Assembly: GCA_003514305.1 (NCBI GenBank)
Contig: DORE01000048.1
Location: 1,216-12,329 of the forward strand
Direction: 5' to 3'
Source of the DNA: Gammaproteobacteria bacterium
GTDB taxonomy: Bacteria > Pseudomonadota > Gammaproteobacteria > Pseudomonadales > Pseudohongiellaceae
Length of the DNA: 11,114 nt
Below, one piece after another: positions 1-7,237 of the stretch. The translations under genes were made by a program, and so were the position numbers. Under the pieces are notes generated by a model. The model worked only from the letters and a program-made list of their open reading frames with translations. It was not told where the DNA came from and did no database searches. Numbering within the stretch: position 1 is the stretch's first letter; every line of letters starts with the position of its first letter.

Positions 1-40
1 AAACGAGAACCATAAAATCCATCGACATAAGAGAACGGGC

Positions 41-424
41 ATGGCTGTAAATAAATCTTCCAAACCCGCTGCCAAGAAAAAAGCAGCAACAACTCGCAAA
101 GCGCCAGCGATTCAGAAAAAGTACACCAAAACCGAGATACTTAACGAGATTGCGCAGAACACAACACTGAGCAAAAGAGAGGTCTCTGCCGTACTTGACG
201 AACTAGCTGTGGTGATCGAACGACACATAAAGAAACGTGCTGTTGGAGAGTTTACACTTCCCGGCCTGTTAAAAGTCAAGTCAGTGGTGCGCCCAGCTCG
301 GCCGGCTCGTAAAGGCGTTCCGAACCCCTTCAAACCTGGCGAGCTAATGGACGTTCCTCGTAAACCCGCTTCGACAAGAGTCAAAGTTTTACCCTTAAAG
401 AAACTCAAAGAATTTGTTCTTTAA
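41..424 (+). CDS. HU-family DNA-binding protein with Lys/Ala-rich N-terminal tail
   Basis: A 127-residue nucleoid-associated protein expected to bind and bend DNA as a dimer. Residues 1-27 form a low-complexity tail rich in K, A, P and T (PAAKKKAATTRKAP). The HU fold follows from about residue 28 (YTKTEILNEIAQ) with the helical dimerisation part to about 65. The beta core begins at GEFTLPGLLKVK (69-80), and the DNA-gripping arm holds the Arg/Pro-rich stretch RPARPARKGVPNPFKPGE (84-101), whose NP pair (95-96) corresponds to the intercalating proline tip. Classical HU has about 90 residues without a tail, so this is the tailed, basic variant seen in several gammaproteobacteria rather than hupA or hupB. 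The ATG at 41 follows a purine-rich AAGAGAACGGG at a fitting distance. A TAAAAT at 13-18 could be a -10 element, but its -35 would lie outside the window. A strong terminator follows at 487. Family assignment is firm; the exact role is unknown. Confidence 0.88.
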   Translation: MAVNKSSKPAAKKKAATTRKAPAIQKKYTKTEILNEIAQNTTLSKREVSAVLDELAVVIERHIKKRAVGEFTLPGLLKVKSVVRPARPARKGVPNPFKPGELMDVPRKPASTRVKVLPLKKLKEFVL

Positions 425-486
425 AGTCCAGCTCAAGGAACGGATAATCCAGGCGCATAACAATAAACAGCGCTCTTCTCATATAT

Positions 487-513
487 AAAAAGGCAGCCTT
501 GGCTGCCTTTTTT
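487..513 (+). terminator. Intrinsic terminator after the HU gene, abutting proS
   Basis: Two perfect 12-base arms (AAAAAGGCAGCC at 487-498 and its complement at 501-512) surround a 2-nt TT centre, and the run of six T ends at 513. The A-run before and T-run after the GC stem make it potentially bidirectional. It ends transcripts of the HU gene 62 nt after its stop codon. The proS ATG is only 16 nt beyond the T-run, so the hairpin would also lie in the leader of any proS transcript that starts upstream of it. Confidence 0.88.
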
Positions 514-529
514 GACGGTTAAGATCATC

Positions 530-2248
530 ATGCGAGCCAGCAATTACTTGTTAGCAACACTCAAAGAAACCCCGGCCGATGCCGAGGTCGTCAGCCACCA
601 ACTTATGCTCCGCGCTGGAATGATCCGTAAGCTTGCTAGTGGTCTCTACACTTGGCTACCTCTCGGAACCCGGGTACTGAGGAAAGTCTCCCAGATTGTG
701 CGCGAAGAAATGGACCGATCAGGTGCGATGGAAGTGTCAATGCCAGTTGTACAGCACGCAGAGCTGTGGCAAGAGTCTGGTCGCTGGCAAACCATGGGGC
801 CAGAACTTCTCCGCTTCAAAGACAGACAAGAAAGAGAATTCTGCCTTGGCCCTACTCATGAAGAAGTCATTACCGATCTGGTCAGGAGCGAATATGACAG
901 CTACAAACAGCTGCCAGCGAACCTGTATCAAATACAAACTAAATTCCGAGACGAGCGCCGACCAAGGTTCGGTGTAATGCGCTCTCGTGAATTTGTTATG
1001 AAAGATGCTTATTCATTCCATACGGACGACAACTCGCTGGAACAGACTTACAAGGCAATGCACGATACGTATTGCGCCATTTTCAATCGGCTAGGTCTAG
1101 AATTTCGTGCAGTGATTGCTGACTCAGGCAATATTGGAGGGAAAGCTTCGCACGAGTTTCACGTCCTCGCCGACTCAGGCGAAGACGAAATCGCGTTTAG
1201 CGATAGTAGTGACTATGCGGCAAATATCGAAATGGCTGAAGGCTTGCTACCCGATGAACCAAATGACGGCCAAATCCTGAGCTCGGAATGCCTTTCCACT
1301 GGCGACGCTCACTCAGTAGAGGCAGTCAGCGAATTATTACAGATCAGATCTGCGGACATTATAAAAACGCTAGTAGTACGCGGTGAGAAAAAGGATGGCG
1401 AACTAATTGCTCTACTACTGCGAGGAGATCAGGAGCTTAACGAAACTAAAGCTCAAAAACTGAAAGGTATTTTGTCCCCACTAGCATTTGCAACTGATGA
1501 AGAGATTCAAGACTGCATTGGCTGCAAACCAGGCGCGATTGGCCCTGTAAATTTGAAAATTCGAACTATTGCCGATCTCAGTGTGGTTTCCATGAAAAAC
1601 TTCGTGTGCGGAGCCAACCAAGACAATCACCATCTTCGCAATGCCAACTGGGAACAGGATTGTCAATTCCATGAATCGGCAGATATCAGAAAGGTGCGAT
1701 CAGGCGACCGTAGCCCCGACGGTAAGGGAGCTATATCGATAAAGCGCGGCATTGAGGTTGGTCATATCTTTCAGCTTGGAAAAAAGTATAGCGCAGCGCT
1801 CGGCGCCAAAGTCCTCGACGAGCATGGCAAGGCCGTCGTCATGCCTATGGGGTGCTACGGCATCGGCATCACTCGAGTTGTAGCGGCTTGTATTGAGCAG
1901 AACCACGATGAAAAAGGCATCATCTGGCCCGAAAATATTTCTCCCTTTCAACTTGTCATCGTACAGCTTGATGCCCACAAGTCTGCACAAGTCCAAGCAG
2001 TCGCGGAATCGATTTATGAGCAAGCGATGGCAATGAACATAGAGGTGCTCCTCGACGACAGAGACAAGAGAACCAGTCCCGGAGTCAAATTTGCAGAGTC
2101 CGAACTCCTTGGCATTCCACATCGTCTCGTGGTTTCTGCCAGAGGAATTGCAGAAGATTCTATTGAGCACACATGTCGAAAAACCAGTGACAAACAGCAA
2201 ATTGCGCGCACCGCCGTAACGTCCTTTCTAGAAAAATTATGTCGCTGA
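530..2248 (+). CDS. proS: Prolyl-tRNA synthetase (bacterial type with editing insert)
   Basis: Cytoplasmic class II aminoacyl-tRNA synthetase that charges tRNA-Pro with proline using ATP. The ATG at 530 (MRASNYLLATLKETPADAEV) gives 572 residues, the E. coli length, and the alignment from memory is nearly ungapped. A TTG six codons upstream is in frame but lies in the terminator T-run and is unlikely. Visible motifs are LGPTHEE (106-112), motif 2 around FRDERRPRFGVMRSREF (139-155) and motif 3 MGCYGIGITRVVAA (440-453, Arg449). Between them lies the YbaK-like INS editing domain (about 224-405), which hydrolyses Ala-tRNA-Pro. Its Lys279, important for editing specificity in E. coli, is conserved (DIIKTLVV). 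The C-terminal anticodon-binding domain runs from about 470 (ISPFQLVIV, VLLDDRDKR). I see no good Shine-Dalgarno in 514-529. No terminator is evident after the stop. All key residues look intact. Confidence 0.97.
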   Translation: MRASNYLLATLKETPADAEVVSHQLMLRAGMIRKLASGLYTWLPLGTRVLRKVSQIVREEMDRSGAMEVSMPVVQHAELWQESGRWQTMGPELLRFKDRQEREFCLGPTHEEVITDLVRSEYDSYKQLPANLYQIQTKFRDERRPRFGVMRSREFVMKDAYSFHTDDNSLEQTYKAMHDTYCAIFNRLGLEFRAVIADSGNIGGKASHEFHVLADSGEDEIAFSDSSDYAANIEMAEGLLPDEPNDGQILSSECLSTGDAHSVEAVSELLQIRSADIIKTLVVRGEKKDGELIALLLRGDQELNETKAQKLKGILSPLAFATDEEIQDCIGCKPGAIGPVNLKIRTIADLSVVSMKNFVCGANQDNHHLRNANWEQDCQFHESADIRKVRSGDRSPDGKGAISIKRGIEVGHIFQLGKKYSAALGAKVLDEHGKAVVMPMGCYGIGITRVVAACIEQNHDEKGIIWPENISPFQLVIVQLDAHKSAQVQAVAESIYEQAMAMNIEVLLDDRDKRTSPGVKFAESELLGIPHRLVVSARGIAEDSIEHTCRKTSDKQQIARTAVTSFLEKLCR

Positions 2249-2425
2249 GGTAATATGTAAGATGCCGTCTTGTCCGCCTGCTTCCAGATTTTGGGTAGTA
2301 GCGCTTGCGAGGCAGTCTAAGGAAATTACCCGCGAGATTTGATTCTATGGTTCAGGTTTAAAATAGCTGTACGAAAAACCTAAGAGTCTTTCGTAAATCT
2401 TGTTCACCGGCTCGGATTAGCATCT
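2249..2425. other. Intergenic spacer between proS and the wrbA-like gene
   Basis: A 177-bp gap with no supportable gene and no clear intrinsic terminator for proS. An AT-rich TTTAAAATAG at about 2357-2366 might contribute a -10 element for the downstream pair, but no well-spaced -35 is visible. A short inverted repeat, ACGAAA (2370-2375) with TTTCGT (2389-2394), lies in the presumed leader. It is short enough to be chance. Confidence 0.4.
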
Positions 2426-3025
2426 ATGAAATCCCCTTACGTTCTTATTCTCTACTACAGCCGGTCAGGCGCTACCGCTACTATGGCAAGAGCGATCACA
2501 GAAGGCGTAGAGTTGATAGCAGGCATCGAAGCCAAGATCCGCACTTTGCCCAGCGTTTCTCCCGACCATCAAGCCACCGTTGCATCAATCCCCAAAACCG
2601 GGGCGATATACTGCGACCTGGATGAATTGAAGCAATGTTCAGGGCTGATTTTGGGGAGTCCAACCAGATTCGGGCAAATGGCAGCGCCGTTAAAGCATTT
2701 CATAGACGGTACTGGTGCGCTGTGGAGCACGGGCGCACTCATCGACAAACCGGTCGCTTGTTTCACTTCAACCGCAAGCTTGCATGGCGGTCAAGAAGCG
2801 ACTCTGTTCAACATGGCCATCCCGATGATCCATCACGGCATGGTCTACGCCGGTATCCCTTTCTCTGAAGATGCACTATATCGCACTCGGTCCGGGGGCA
2901 CTCCCTACGGCGCCAGCCACGTTTCTGGTGCGGAAGCATCTCGAGAACTCACCTCAGATGAGTTTGAACTTTGTCAGGCACTTGGAAGTCGAATAGCCAG
3001 GCTTAGCTTGAGGTTGATTAAATGA
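2426..3025 (+). CDS. wrbA: WrbA-like NAD(P)H:quinone oxidoreductase (flavodoxin fold)
   Basis: A 199-residue cytoplasmic FMN protein expected to reduce quinones by two electrons with NAD(P)H. This limits semiquinone formation and oxidative stress. The flavodoxin phosphate loop YSRSGATATMARAI (11-24) binds the FMN phosphate. SPTRFGQMAAPLKHFIDGTGALW (78-100) and STASLHGGQEAT (115-126) supply the isoalloxazine-binding loops. MIHHGMVYAGIPF (134-146) and SGGTPYGASHVSG (156-168) are WrbA-family signatures. Length matches E. coli WrbA (198). The DUF2069 membrane protein gene begins inside its stop codon (ATGA at 3022-3025), so the two are likely translated together; this pairing is also seen in Pseudomonas. 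The Shine-Dalgarno before the ATG at 2426 is weak. Family is secure; whether it is orthologous to E. coli wrbA or a paralogue is less so. Confidence 0.9.
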   Translation: MKSPYVLILYYSRSGATATMARAITEGVELIAGIEAKIRTLPSVSPDHQATVASIPKTGAIYCDLDELKQCSGLILGSPTRFGQMAAPLKHFIDGTGALWSTGALIDKPVACFTSTASLHGGQEATLFNMAIPMIHHGMVYAGIPFSEDALYRTRSGGTPYGASHVSGAEASRELTSDEFELCQALGSRIARLSLRLIK

Positions 3026-3417
3026 TTCACGAGGACAGAAATCAGACTCCTATAGTGTTGAATCTAAGCTATAAATGCATTGTGGGAAGCTACTATGCAC
3101 TACTGACCCTTTTCCTGATTAATGGTTTAACTGCGTTCGAGAAATTCAGCTTAGCGGTACCGGTGATTTGGCTATTACAGTCGGCACCACTTCTGGGCTT
3201 TGAACGGGCAATACGCAAAAAAAACACCCAACAGCTTATCTGGCTGAGCCTCGTTGTGCTGCTCTATTTTATGCATGGGGTTTTGGTCGCATTTGATCCT
3301 GTCAGAAGGGTCGCTGGGTTTGCTGAATTGGGGTTGAGTATACTGTTGTTCTGCGCGCTCTTATTATACTTACGCAAAAACCAAAAACTCAGCATGCAAT
3401 CCACTACCAGTCCATGA
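3022..3417 (+). CDS. DUF2069 integral membrane protein
   Basis: A 131-residue inner-membrane protein of unknown function. Four hydrophobic segments are visible at about 18-38 (CIVGSYYALLTLFLINGLTA), 42-61 (FSLAVPVIWLLQSAPLLGF), 71-92 (QLIWLSLVVLLYFMHGVLVA) and 99-118 (GFAELGLSILLFCALLLYL). Short charged loops (ERAIRKKN, DPVRRV) and a polar C-tail separate or follow them. Size, the four helices, the YFMHG...F-DP stretch and its place between a WrbA-like gene and hda fit the DUF2069 family. Its ATG lies in the ATGA overlap with the upstream gene, indicating translational coupling. Its last 14 bases overlap the end of hda on the opposite strand, leaving no room for a dedicated terminator. Nothing in the sequence indicates a substrate. 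Confidence 0.85.
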   Translation: MIHEDRNQTPIVLNLSYKCIVGSYYALLTLFLINGLTAFEKFSLAVPVIWLLQSAPLLGFERAIRKKNTQQLIWLSLVVLLYFMHGVLVAFDPVRRVAGFAELGLSILLFCALLLYLRKNQKLSMQSTTSP

Positions 3418-4105
3418 CGTCTTTCACAAAAGGCACCGTTAACCGCCTTTGTCTTTGGACAGACTCCGCGTCAAGTCGCTCCAACACTGCAATCAAGTCA
3501 AACAGACTCCGGTCTGCCCTCTGCAATATATAATCGCTAACCTGCTCACTTAGTGACATGCCTCGCATTTTTGCTCGATGCTGCAGAACCTGTTTTTTGA
3601 AATCATCACTTGCGGTCTGTACCTGAAAAGTCAACCCCCTCTGCATCCTAGACAGCAGATCTTGAAGCGACAACGCTAAGTCTCTGGGCGCACAGCTAGC
3701 CGAAACAACGAACAGAACGTTACTCTCGGCCGCCTCATTGATTGAGTGAAAGATGCTTTCCTGCCAGACACTGTCTTTTCCTACAGCGTCGATATCATCG
3801 AAACAAATAACTGACAAAGTGCGTGAATGCTCAAGAATCTGAGGCGCGAAATCCCGCCGTTCTAATAAGGGCAAATATAGCGTTGGCGCTCCAGACTCAG
3901 CGTATCTGTGACACAGCGCCTGTAGCAGATGACTTCGACCATTGCCCTCCGCGCCCCACAGATAGATCAGTTGAGCTGGGAGAGGAAAACTGGACAGTAT
4001 TTCAAGAAGTTGCTCATTGTCTGGAGAAACCAGAAAGTTGGCAAAAGTTGCATCATCATTGAGGCGAATTCCGAGAGGCAATTGACTGGCAGAGTCAGAG
4101 TGCAT
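3404..4105 (-). CDS. hda: Hda, DnaA regulatory inactivator
   Basis: A 233-residue AAA+ protein related to DnaA domain III. Bound to the DNA-loaded sliding clamp, it stimulates ATP hydrolysis by DnaA and prevents re-initiation of replication (RIDA). The clamp-binding motif QLPLGI is at 8-13. The P-loop reads WGAEGNGRSHLL (50-61), with Arg in place of the usual Lys, as in E. coli Hda. Walker B is VICFDDID (99-106) and sensor 1 lies near VVSASCAPRDL (133-143). The box VII arginine finger is Arg153 (LLSRM), the same number as in E. coli. The sensor 2 region is RADRSLFDLI (196-205) and the C-terminus LTVPFVKDVMDW is typical. It lies 12 bp downstream of the DUF2066 gene on the same strand, so the two are probably co-transcribed. 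No strong Shine-Dalgarno is seen before the ATG. All key residues are intact. Confidence 0.95.
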   Translation of the reverse strand: MHSDSASQLPLGIRLNDDATFANFLVSPDNEQLLEILSSFPLPAQLIYLWGAEGNGRSHLLQALCHRYAESGAPTLYLPLLERRDFAPQILEHSRTLSVICFDDIDAVGKDSVWQESIFHSINEAAESNVLFVVSASCAPRDLALSLQDLLSRMQRGLTFQVQTASDDFKKQVLQHRAKMRGMSLSEQVSDYILQRADRSLFDLIAVLERLDAESVQRQRRLTVPFVKDVMDW

Positions 4106-4117
4106 AGCAGGCCAACG

Positions 4118-5329
4118 TTATCTGGTCCAGCGGTAATGCAACAGGCCAGAACTAACCGCTGTAGTACTTGCGATAGGTAACAAGTCTCGATCCAATGCAA
4201 TCAATTCATAAAGCTGCTGAACATCACCAACCAGCCCAAGTCGTAATTCTAATCTATCTCCAGAGACCTGTGACGTTGCTAATTTATCAACCAGCCCCAA
4301 GCCACCGATGTAGGCAACCAAGGCAGAATAGTCCTGCAGGTCACTTATACCGTCCACTCGAAGGATTGCCGAAGCGGCAAGTTCTAATTCAGGCACGATG
4401 GCAAAGTATTGTGCAAGTTGGGCGGTGACCCGCTCCAGCGGCGCATTAAGATATGCTTCCAGATCTGTCGAAAAACCATCGAAAACCTGTGTTTCACCCT
4501 GAAATTGAAACTGCCAAAGTCCCACCAATTCTTCACTCGATGTGAAGTGTAATCGCCCAGTTAAGATGCTGTCCGCTCCATAACGCAGGCTAGCGGACCG
4601 AATGGCGTCCTCGTCTAGCCTCCAGACGAGATCTTCATTCAGGTTTCTGCGATCTTCAAAATCGAGGACAGGAAACAGGACGGGTAGTCCTCTTTCATTA
4701 GCGAAAACTCTTATCAAATTTATGATGTCGCTATTGATATCCGAGCTCATCAGGCTACGGTTACCTGACTCATCCTGAAGAGCCATCCATACAAGTACAC
4801 TCGGACGATTACTGTCCCATAGCGGTATCCGCGCTTCAGTCAGCATCTGCTCAATCGAAACGGATGAAAACTCAACTTCGATGAACCTTTGTTCATCGAC
4901 TGTCGGAACTGTCGCGTTTTGCTGACCCTGATTGGGCATCAGTTCATCTTGACTGTCGCCAACTGTAAGCTCAACCGCTGAATCAGCTATTCCTTGGTGT
5001 AACCCAATCCTCCGGTTGACCAGTGTCGGTGTGACCGCTTCACTGAAATAGCGAAAAGCTTCAACGTAACTTTGCGCATTACTTAGCGCCTCTTGGACAG
5101 CCGGATGGCTGATATTACTCTGCTCCCCTGTTGCCCGAACCAGTACAATTTGCAAGGCGTTTTTGAAGGCTTGCTTTCTTTCCGCATCGCTTTCATTGGC
5201 AACGGGGACACGCTCGCTATAAATGCCCGAAACCGGCAAACCATACGCATTACCACACAGCAGCGATATGATTAGTATAGGAAAGCGAGTCATTAAATGT
5301 CGCAGCGTAAATGTAAAGAAAGATTTCAT
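4118..5329 (-). CDS. DUF2066 exported protein of unknown function
   Basis: From the ATG at 5329 this is a 403-residue protein with an N-terminal export signal (basic start, hydrophobic FPILIISLLCGNAYG, probable cleavage after AYG). The mature protein begins LPVSGIYSERVPV. The early block AERKQAFKNALQIVLVRATG and the later SIEQMLTEARIPLWDSNRPSVLVWMALQDE match the DUF2066 family, found next to hda in Pseudomonas and relatives. Function is unknown, and it should act in the periplasm or at the membrane. The frame stays open to a GTG at 5371, and another ATG at 5293 would give a shorter signal peptide. I chose 5329 because an AGG lies a few bases upstream and the signal peptide stays near the N-terminus; the choice is uncertain. 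It precedes hda by 12 bp and diverges from purM. Nothing suggests damage. Confidence 0.85.
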   Translation of the reverse strand: MKSFFTFTLRHLMTRFPILIISLLCGNAYGLPVSGIYSERVPVANESDAERKQAFKNALQIVLVRATGEQSNISHPAVQEALSNAQSYVEAFRYFSEAVTPTLVNRRIGLHQGIADSAVELTVGDSQDELMPNQGQQNATVPTVDEQRFIEVEFSSVSIEQMLTEARIPLWDSNRPSVLVWMALQDESGNRSLMSSDINSDIINLIRVFANERGLPVLFPVLDFEDRRNLNEDLVWRLDEDAIRSASLRYGADSILTGRLHFTSSEELVGLWQFQFQGETQVFDGFSTDLEAYLNAPLERVTAQLAQYFAIVPELELAASAILRVDGISDLQDYSALVAYIGGLGLVDKLATSQVSGDRLELRLGLVGDVQQLYELIALDRDLLPIASTTAVSSGLLHYRWTR

Positions 5330-5397
5330 AAGCCTAGTGTACTTCAAATTCGCTATTTCGGTCTCGACCACAAGAATCAGAACCTTTATTTCTTAAC

Positions 5398-5426
5398 CTG
5401 ACCACCCTGACTGTTCCTGATAGACT
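5398..5426 (+). promoter_or_regulatory. Possible sigma-70-type promoter for purM
   Basis: CTGACC (5398-5403) and TAGACT (5421-5426) are separated by 17 nt. Each matches four of six consensus bases, and the pair lies 45 nt upstream of the purM start codon in the divergent spacer. No PurR-type operator (consensus ACGCAAACGTTTGCGT) is recognisable nearby. This is a weak call based on consensus matching only. Confidence 0.25.
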
Positions 5427-5470
5427 TCCATTTTACTTTACCCAAACAGAAAGCTCCCAGAAAGGTCTCG

Positions 5471-6541
5471 ATGGTGCCAAATAATCAAGAATCGAACACA
5501 AAAAGTCCGTCAGCCGTCCCGCTCAGCTATCGAAACGCTGGCGTCGACATTGATGCCGGCAATGCGCTGGTCGGTGCAATTAAATCGATCACAAAACGCA
5601 CTTCCCGACCCGAGGTGCTCACAGAGCTGGGCGGCTTTGGCGCTTTGTGCGAATTACCGCGCAATTATCAAGAGCCGGTATTGGTAGCGGCCACAGATGG
5701 TGTCGGCACAAAGCTTATGCTAGCGCAACAACTCGCTAAACACGACACAATCGGCATTGATCTGGTGGCGATGTGCGTCAATGATTTGATAGTGTGCGGC
5801 GCCGAACCCTTGTTCTTTCTCGATTATTATGCAACTGGTGGCCTCGACATCAGTGTGGCAAAGCAAGTCGTTACCGGCATCGGAACAGGCTGTGAGTTAG
5901 CAGGTTGCGCATTGATTGGCGGAGAAACCGCAGAGATGCCAGGCATGTATAAGCCAAAAGACTATGATCTTGCGGGCTTCGCGGTTGGAGTCGTCGAAAA
6001 AGCGGGAATAATCGATCAGTCTAGTATCCAAGAGGGTGACGTCCTGATCGGCATTGACTCGTCAGGACCCCACTCAAATGGCTACTCACTCATACGGAAG
6101 GTAATTAGCCGCTCTGGTGCAAACCTCGCGAAAGTGTTTGAAAGTAGCACTCTTGGTGAAGTGTTGCTTGCACCCACCAAAATTTATGTAAAACAAGTTG
6201 CAGAGCTAAAACGCATAGTTGAAGTGTCAGCACTGGCACACATTACCGGAGGAGGAATCCTTGAAAATCTGCCGCGAGTTTTACCTCAAAGCCTGGCCGC
6301 AAGAGTCGACGTCGATGCATGGAGCCGGCCCGCTATTTTTAAATGGCTTCAAGATAGTGGGAACATCGAAGAGCGGGAAATGATGCGGACCTTTAATTGT
6401 GGGATCGGGATGATTGCCGCGGTTCGTTCAGCCGAGGTACAGATCGCACTTGATTCCCTCAATAAAGACTCTCAGTGCGCTCAGGTTATTGGGGAAGTGG
6501 TCTCCCGAAGCGCCGGGAGTGAGGCACTGCGCCTCGGGTAG
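5471..6541 (+). CDS. purM: Phosphoribosylformylglycinamidine cyclo-ligase (AIR synthetase)
   Basis: Cytoplasmic enzyme of purine synthesis that closes FGAM to aminoimidazole ribonucleotide with ATP. The 356 residues match E. coli PurM (345) after an extra polar N-terminus of about 11 residues. Motifs include SYRNAGVDIDAGNALVGAIK (19-38), GGFGALCELP (54-63), ATDGVGTKL (74-82), IDLVAMCVNDLIVCGAEPLF (96-115), the catalytic-site loop GGETAEMPGMY (150-160), SSGPHSNGYSL (197-207), HITGGGILENLPRVLP (257-272) and RTFNCGIGM (306-314). The ATG at 5471 follows a good AGAAAGG ribosome binding site at 5459-5465. purN starts 48 bp downstream on the same strand, giving the usual purMN operon. All conserved blocks are intact. 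Confidence 0.97.
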   Translation: MVPNNQESNTKSPSAVPLSYRNAGVDIDAGNALVGAIKSITKRTSRPEVLTELGGFGALCELPRNYQEPVLVAATDGVGTKLMLAQQLAKHDTIGIDLVAMCVNDLIVCGAEPLFFLDYYATGGLDISVAKQVVTGIGTGCELAGCALIGGETAEMPGMYKPKDYDLAGFAVGVVEKAGIIDQSSIQEGDVLIGIDSSGPHSNGYSLIRKVISRSGANLAKVFESSTLGEVLLAPTKIYVKQVAELKRIVEVSALAHITGGGILENLPRVLPQSLAARVDVDAWSRPAIFKWLQDSGNIEEREMMRTFNCGIGMIAAVRSAEVQIALDSLNKDSQCAQVIGEVVSRSAGSEALRLG

Positions 6542-6589
6542 CCGCATCATCGAGAATCCAGCAACCACAGCGAAAGAGTAAGTGTTTCG

Positions 6590-7237
6590 ATGAGTGATCA
6601 GCAGTGCTGTATCGTCGTAATCATTTCTGGAAATGGCAATAACCTCCAGGCATTGATCGACGCAAGCTCACACTCCGGCTACACGATAAGCCATGTGATA
6701 TCAAATAATCCGGAAGCATTTGGCCTCGAACGAGCCAAACGATGCGGCATTCCCAGCACCGTTCTAAATCATCGAGACTTTGATACACGCGCAGAGTTTG
6801 ATGATGCGCTGCACCTAGCAATCAACAGCAAAAATCCTGATCTTGTGGCCCTTGCCGGGTTTATGCGTATTCTAGGGCCAGATATAGTCAGTAACTATTC
6901 TGGTAGAATGTTAAACATTCATCCAAGCCTATTACCAAAGCATCCTGGAATCAACACTCACCAGAGAGCCCTTGATGCCGGCGATCACGAGCATGGCGCC
7001 ACTGTGCACTTTGTTACAGAGGAGCTTGATGGAGGCCCCATAATCGCTCAGTGCAGGATAACGATCAACGCCGATGAACCCGCACAAGAGCTCGGCGCAC
7101 GAGTCCTACTAAGTGAGCAGCAGCTTTATCCGATAGTAGTATCATGGTTCGCAAGTGGCAGACTGTGCTTGCAGCAAAATAAGGCAATGATGGATGGGGC
7201 AATTATACCTTGCAGAGGTCTTCAGATCAGAGCATGA
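6590..7237 (+). CDS. purN: Phosphoribosylglycinamide formyltransferase (GAR transformylase)
   Basis: Transfers a formyl group from 10-formyltetrahydrofolate to GAR in purine synthesis, in the cytoplasm. At 215 residues it is close to E. coli PurN (212). The phosphate-binding loop reads ISGNGNNLQALID (12-24; E. coli has GNGSNLQ). The core is LAGFMRIL (88-95), LNIHPSLLPKHPGINTH (108-124) and HFVTEELDGGPIIAQ (140-154). The catalytic Asn109, His111 and Asp147 (E. coli 106, 108 and 144) are present. The position equivalent to E. coli His119 is Asn122 here, which is unusual to my knowledge. The last 20 residues (QNKAMMDGAII...) extend past the ordinary end. Its stop overlaps the next gene's start (ATGA, 7234-7237). 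The ribosome binding site is weak, and the gene probably relies on the purM transcript. Confidence 0.96.
   Translation: MSDQQCCIVVIISGNGNNLQALIDASSHSGYTISHVISNNPEAFGLERAKRCGIPSTVLNHRDFDTRAEFDDALHLAINSKNPDLVALAGFMRILGPDIVSNYSGRMLNIHPSLLPKHPGINTHQRALDAGDHEHGATVHFVTEELDGGPIIAQCRITINADEPAQELGARVLLSEQQLYPIVVSWFASGRLCLQQNKAMMDGAIIPCRGLQIRA

Noticed and set aside
425..529. T-box or other amino-acid-sensing leader ahead of proS
   Set aside because: The leader is too short, holds only one simple hairpin with a T-run and no T-box consensus; T-boxes are also not expected in gammaproteobacteria.
1700..2200. A 166-codon open frame on the minus strand inside proS
   Set aside because: It lies wholly opposite a fully conserved proS, has no recognisable domain, and its openness follows from proS codon use.
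2370..2394. Inverted repeat ACGAAA / TTTCGT before the wrbA-like gene as an operator or terminator
   Set aside because: Arms are only six bases with a 13-nt loop and no T-run, which is within chance expectation.
5330..5470. PurR operator for the purMN operon
   Set aside because: No sequence close to the palindromic PUR box is visible in the divergent spacer.
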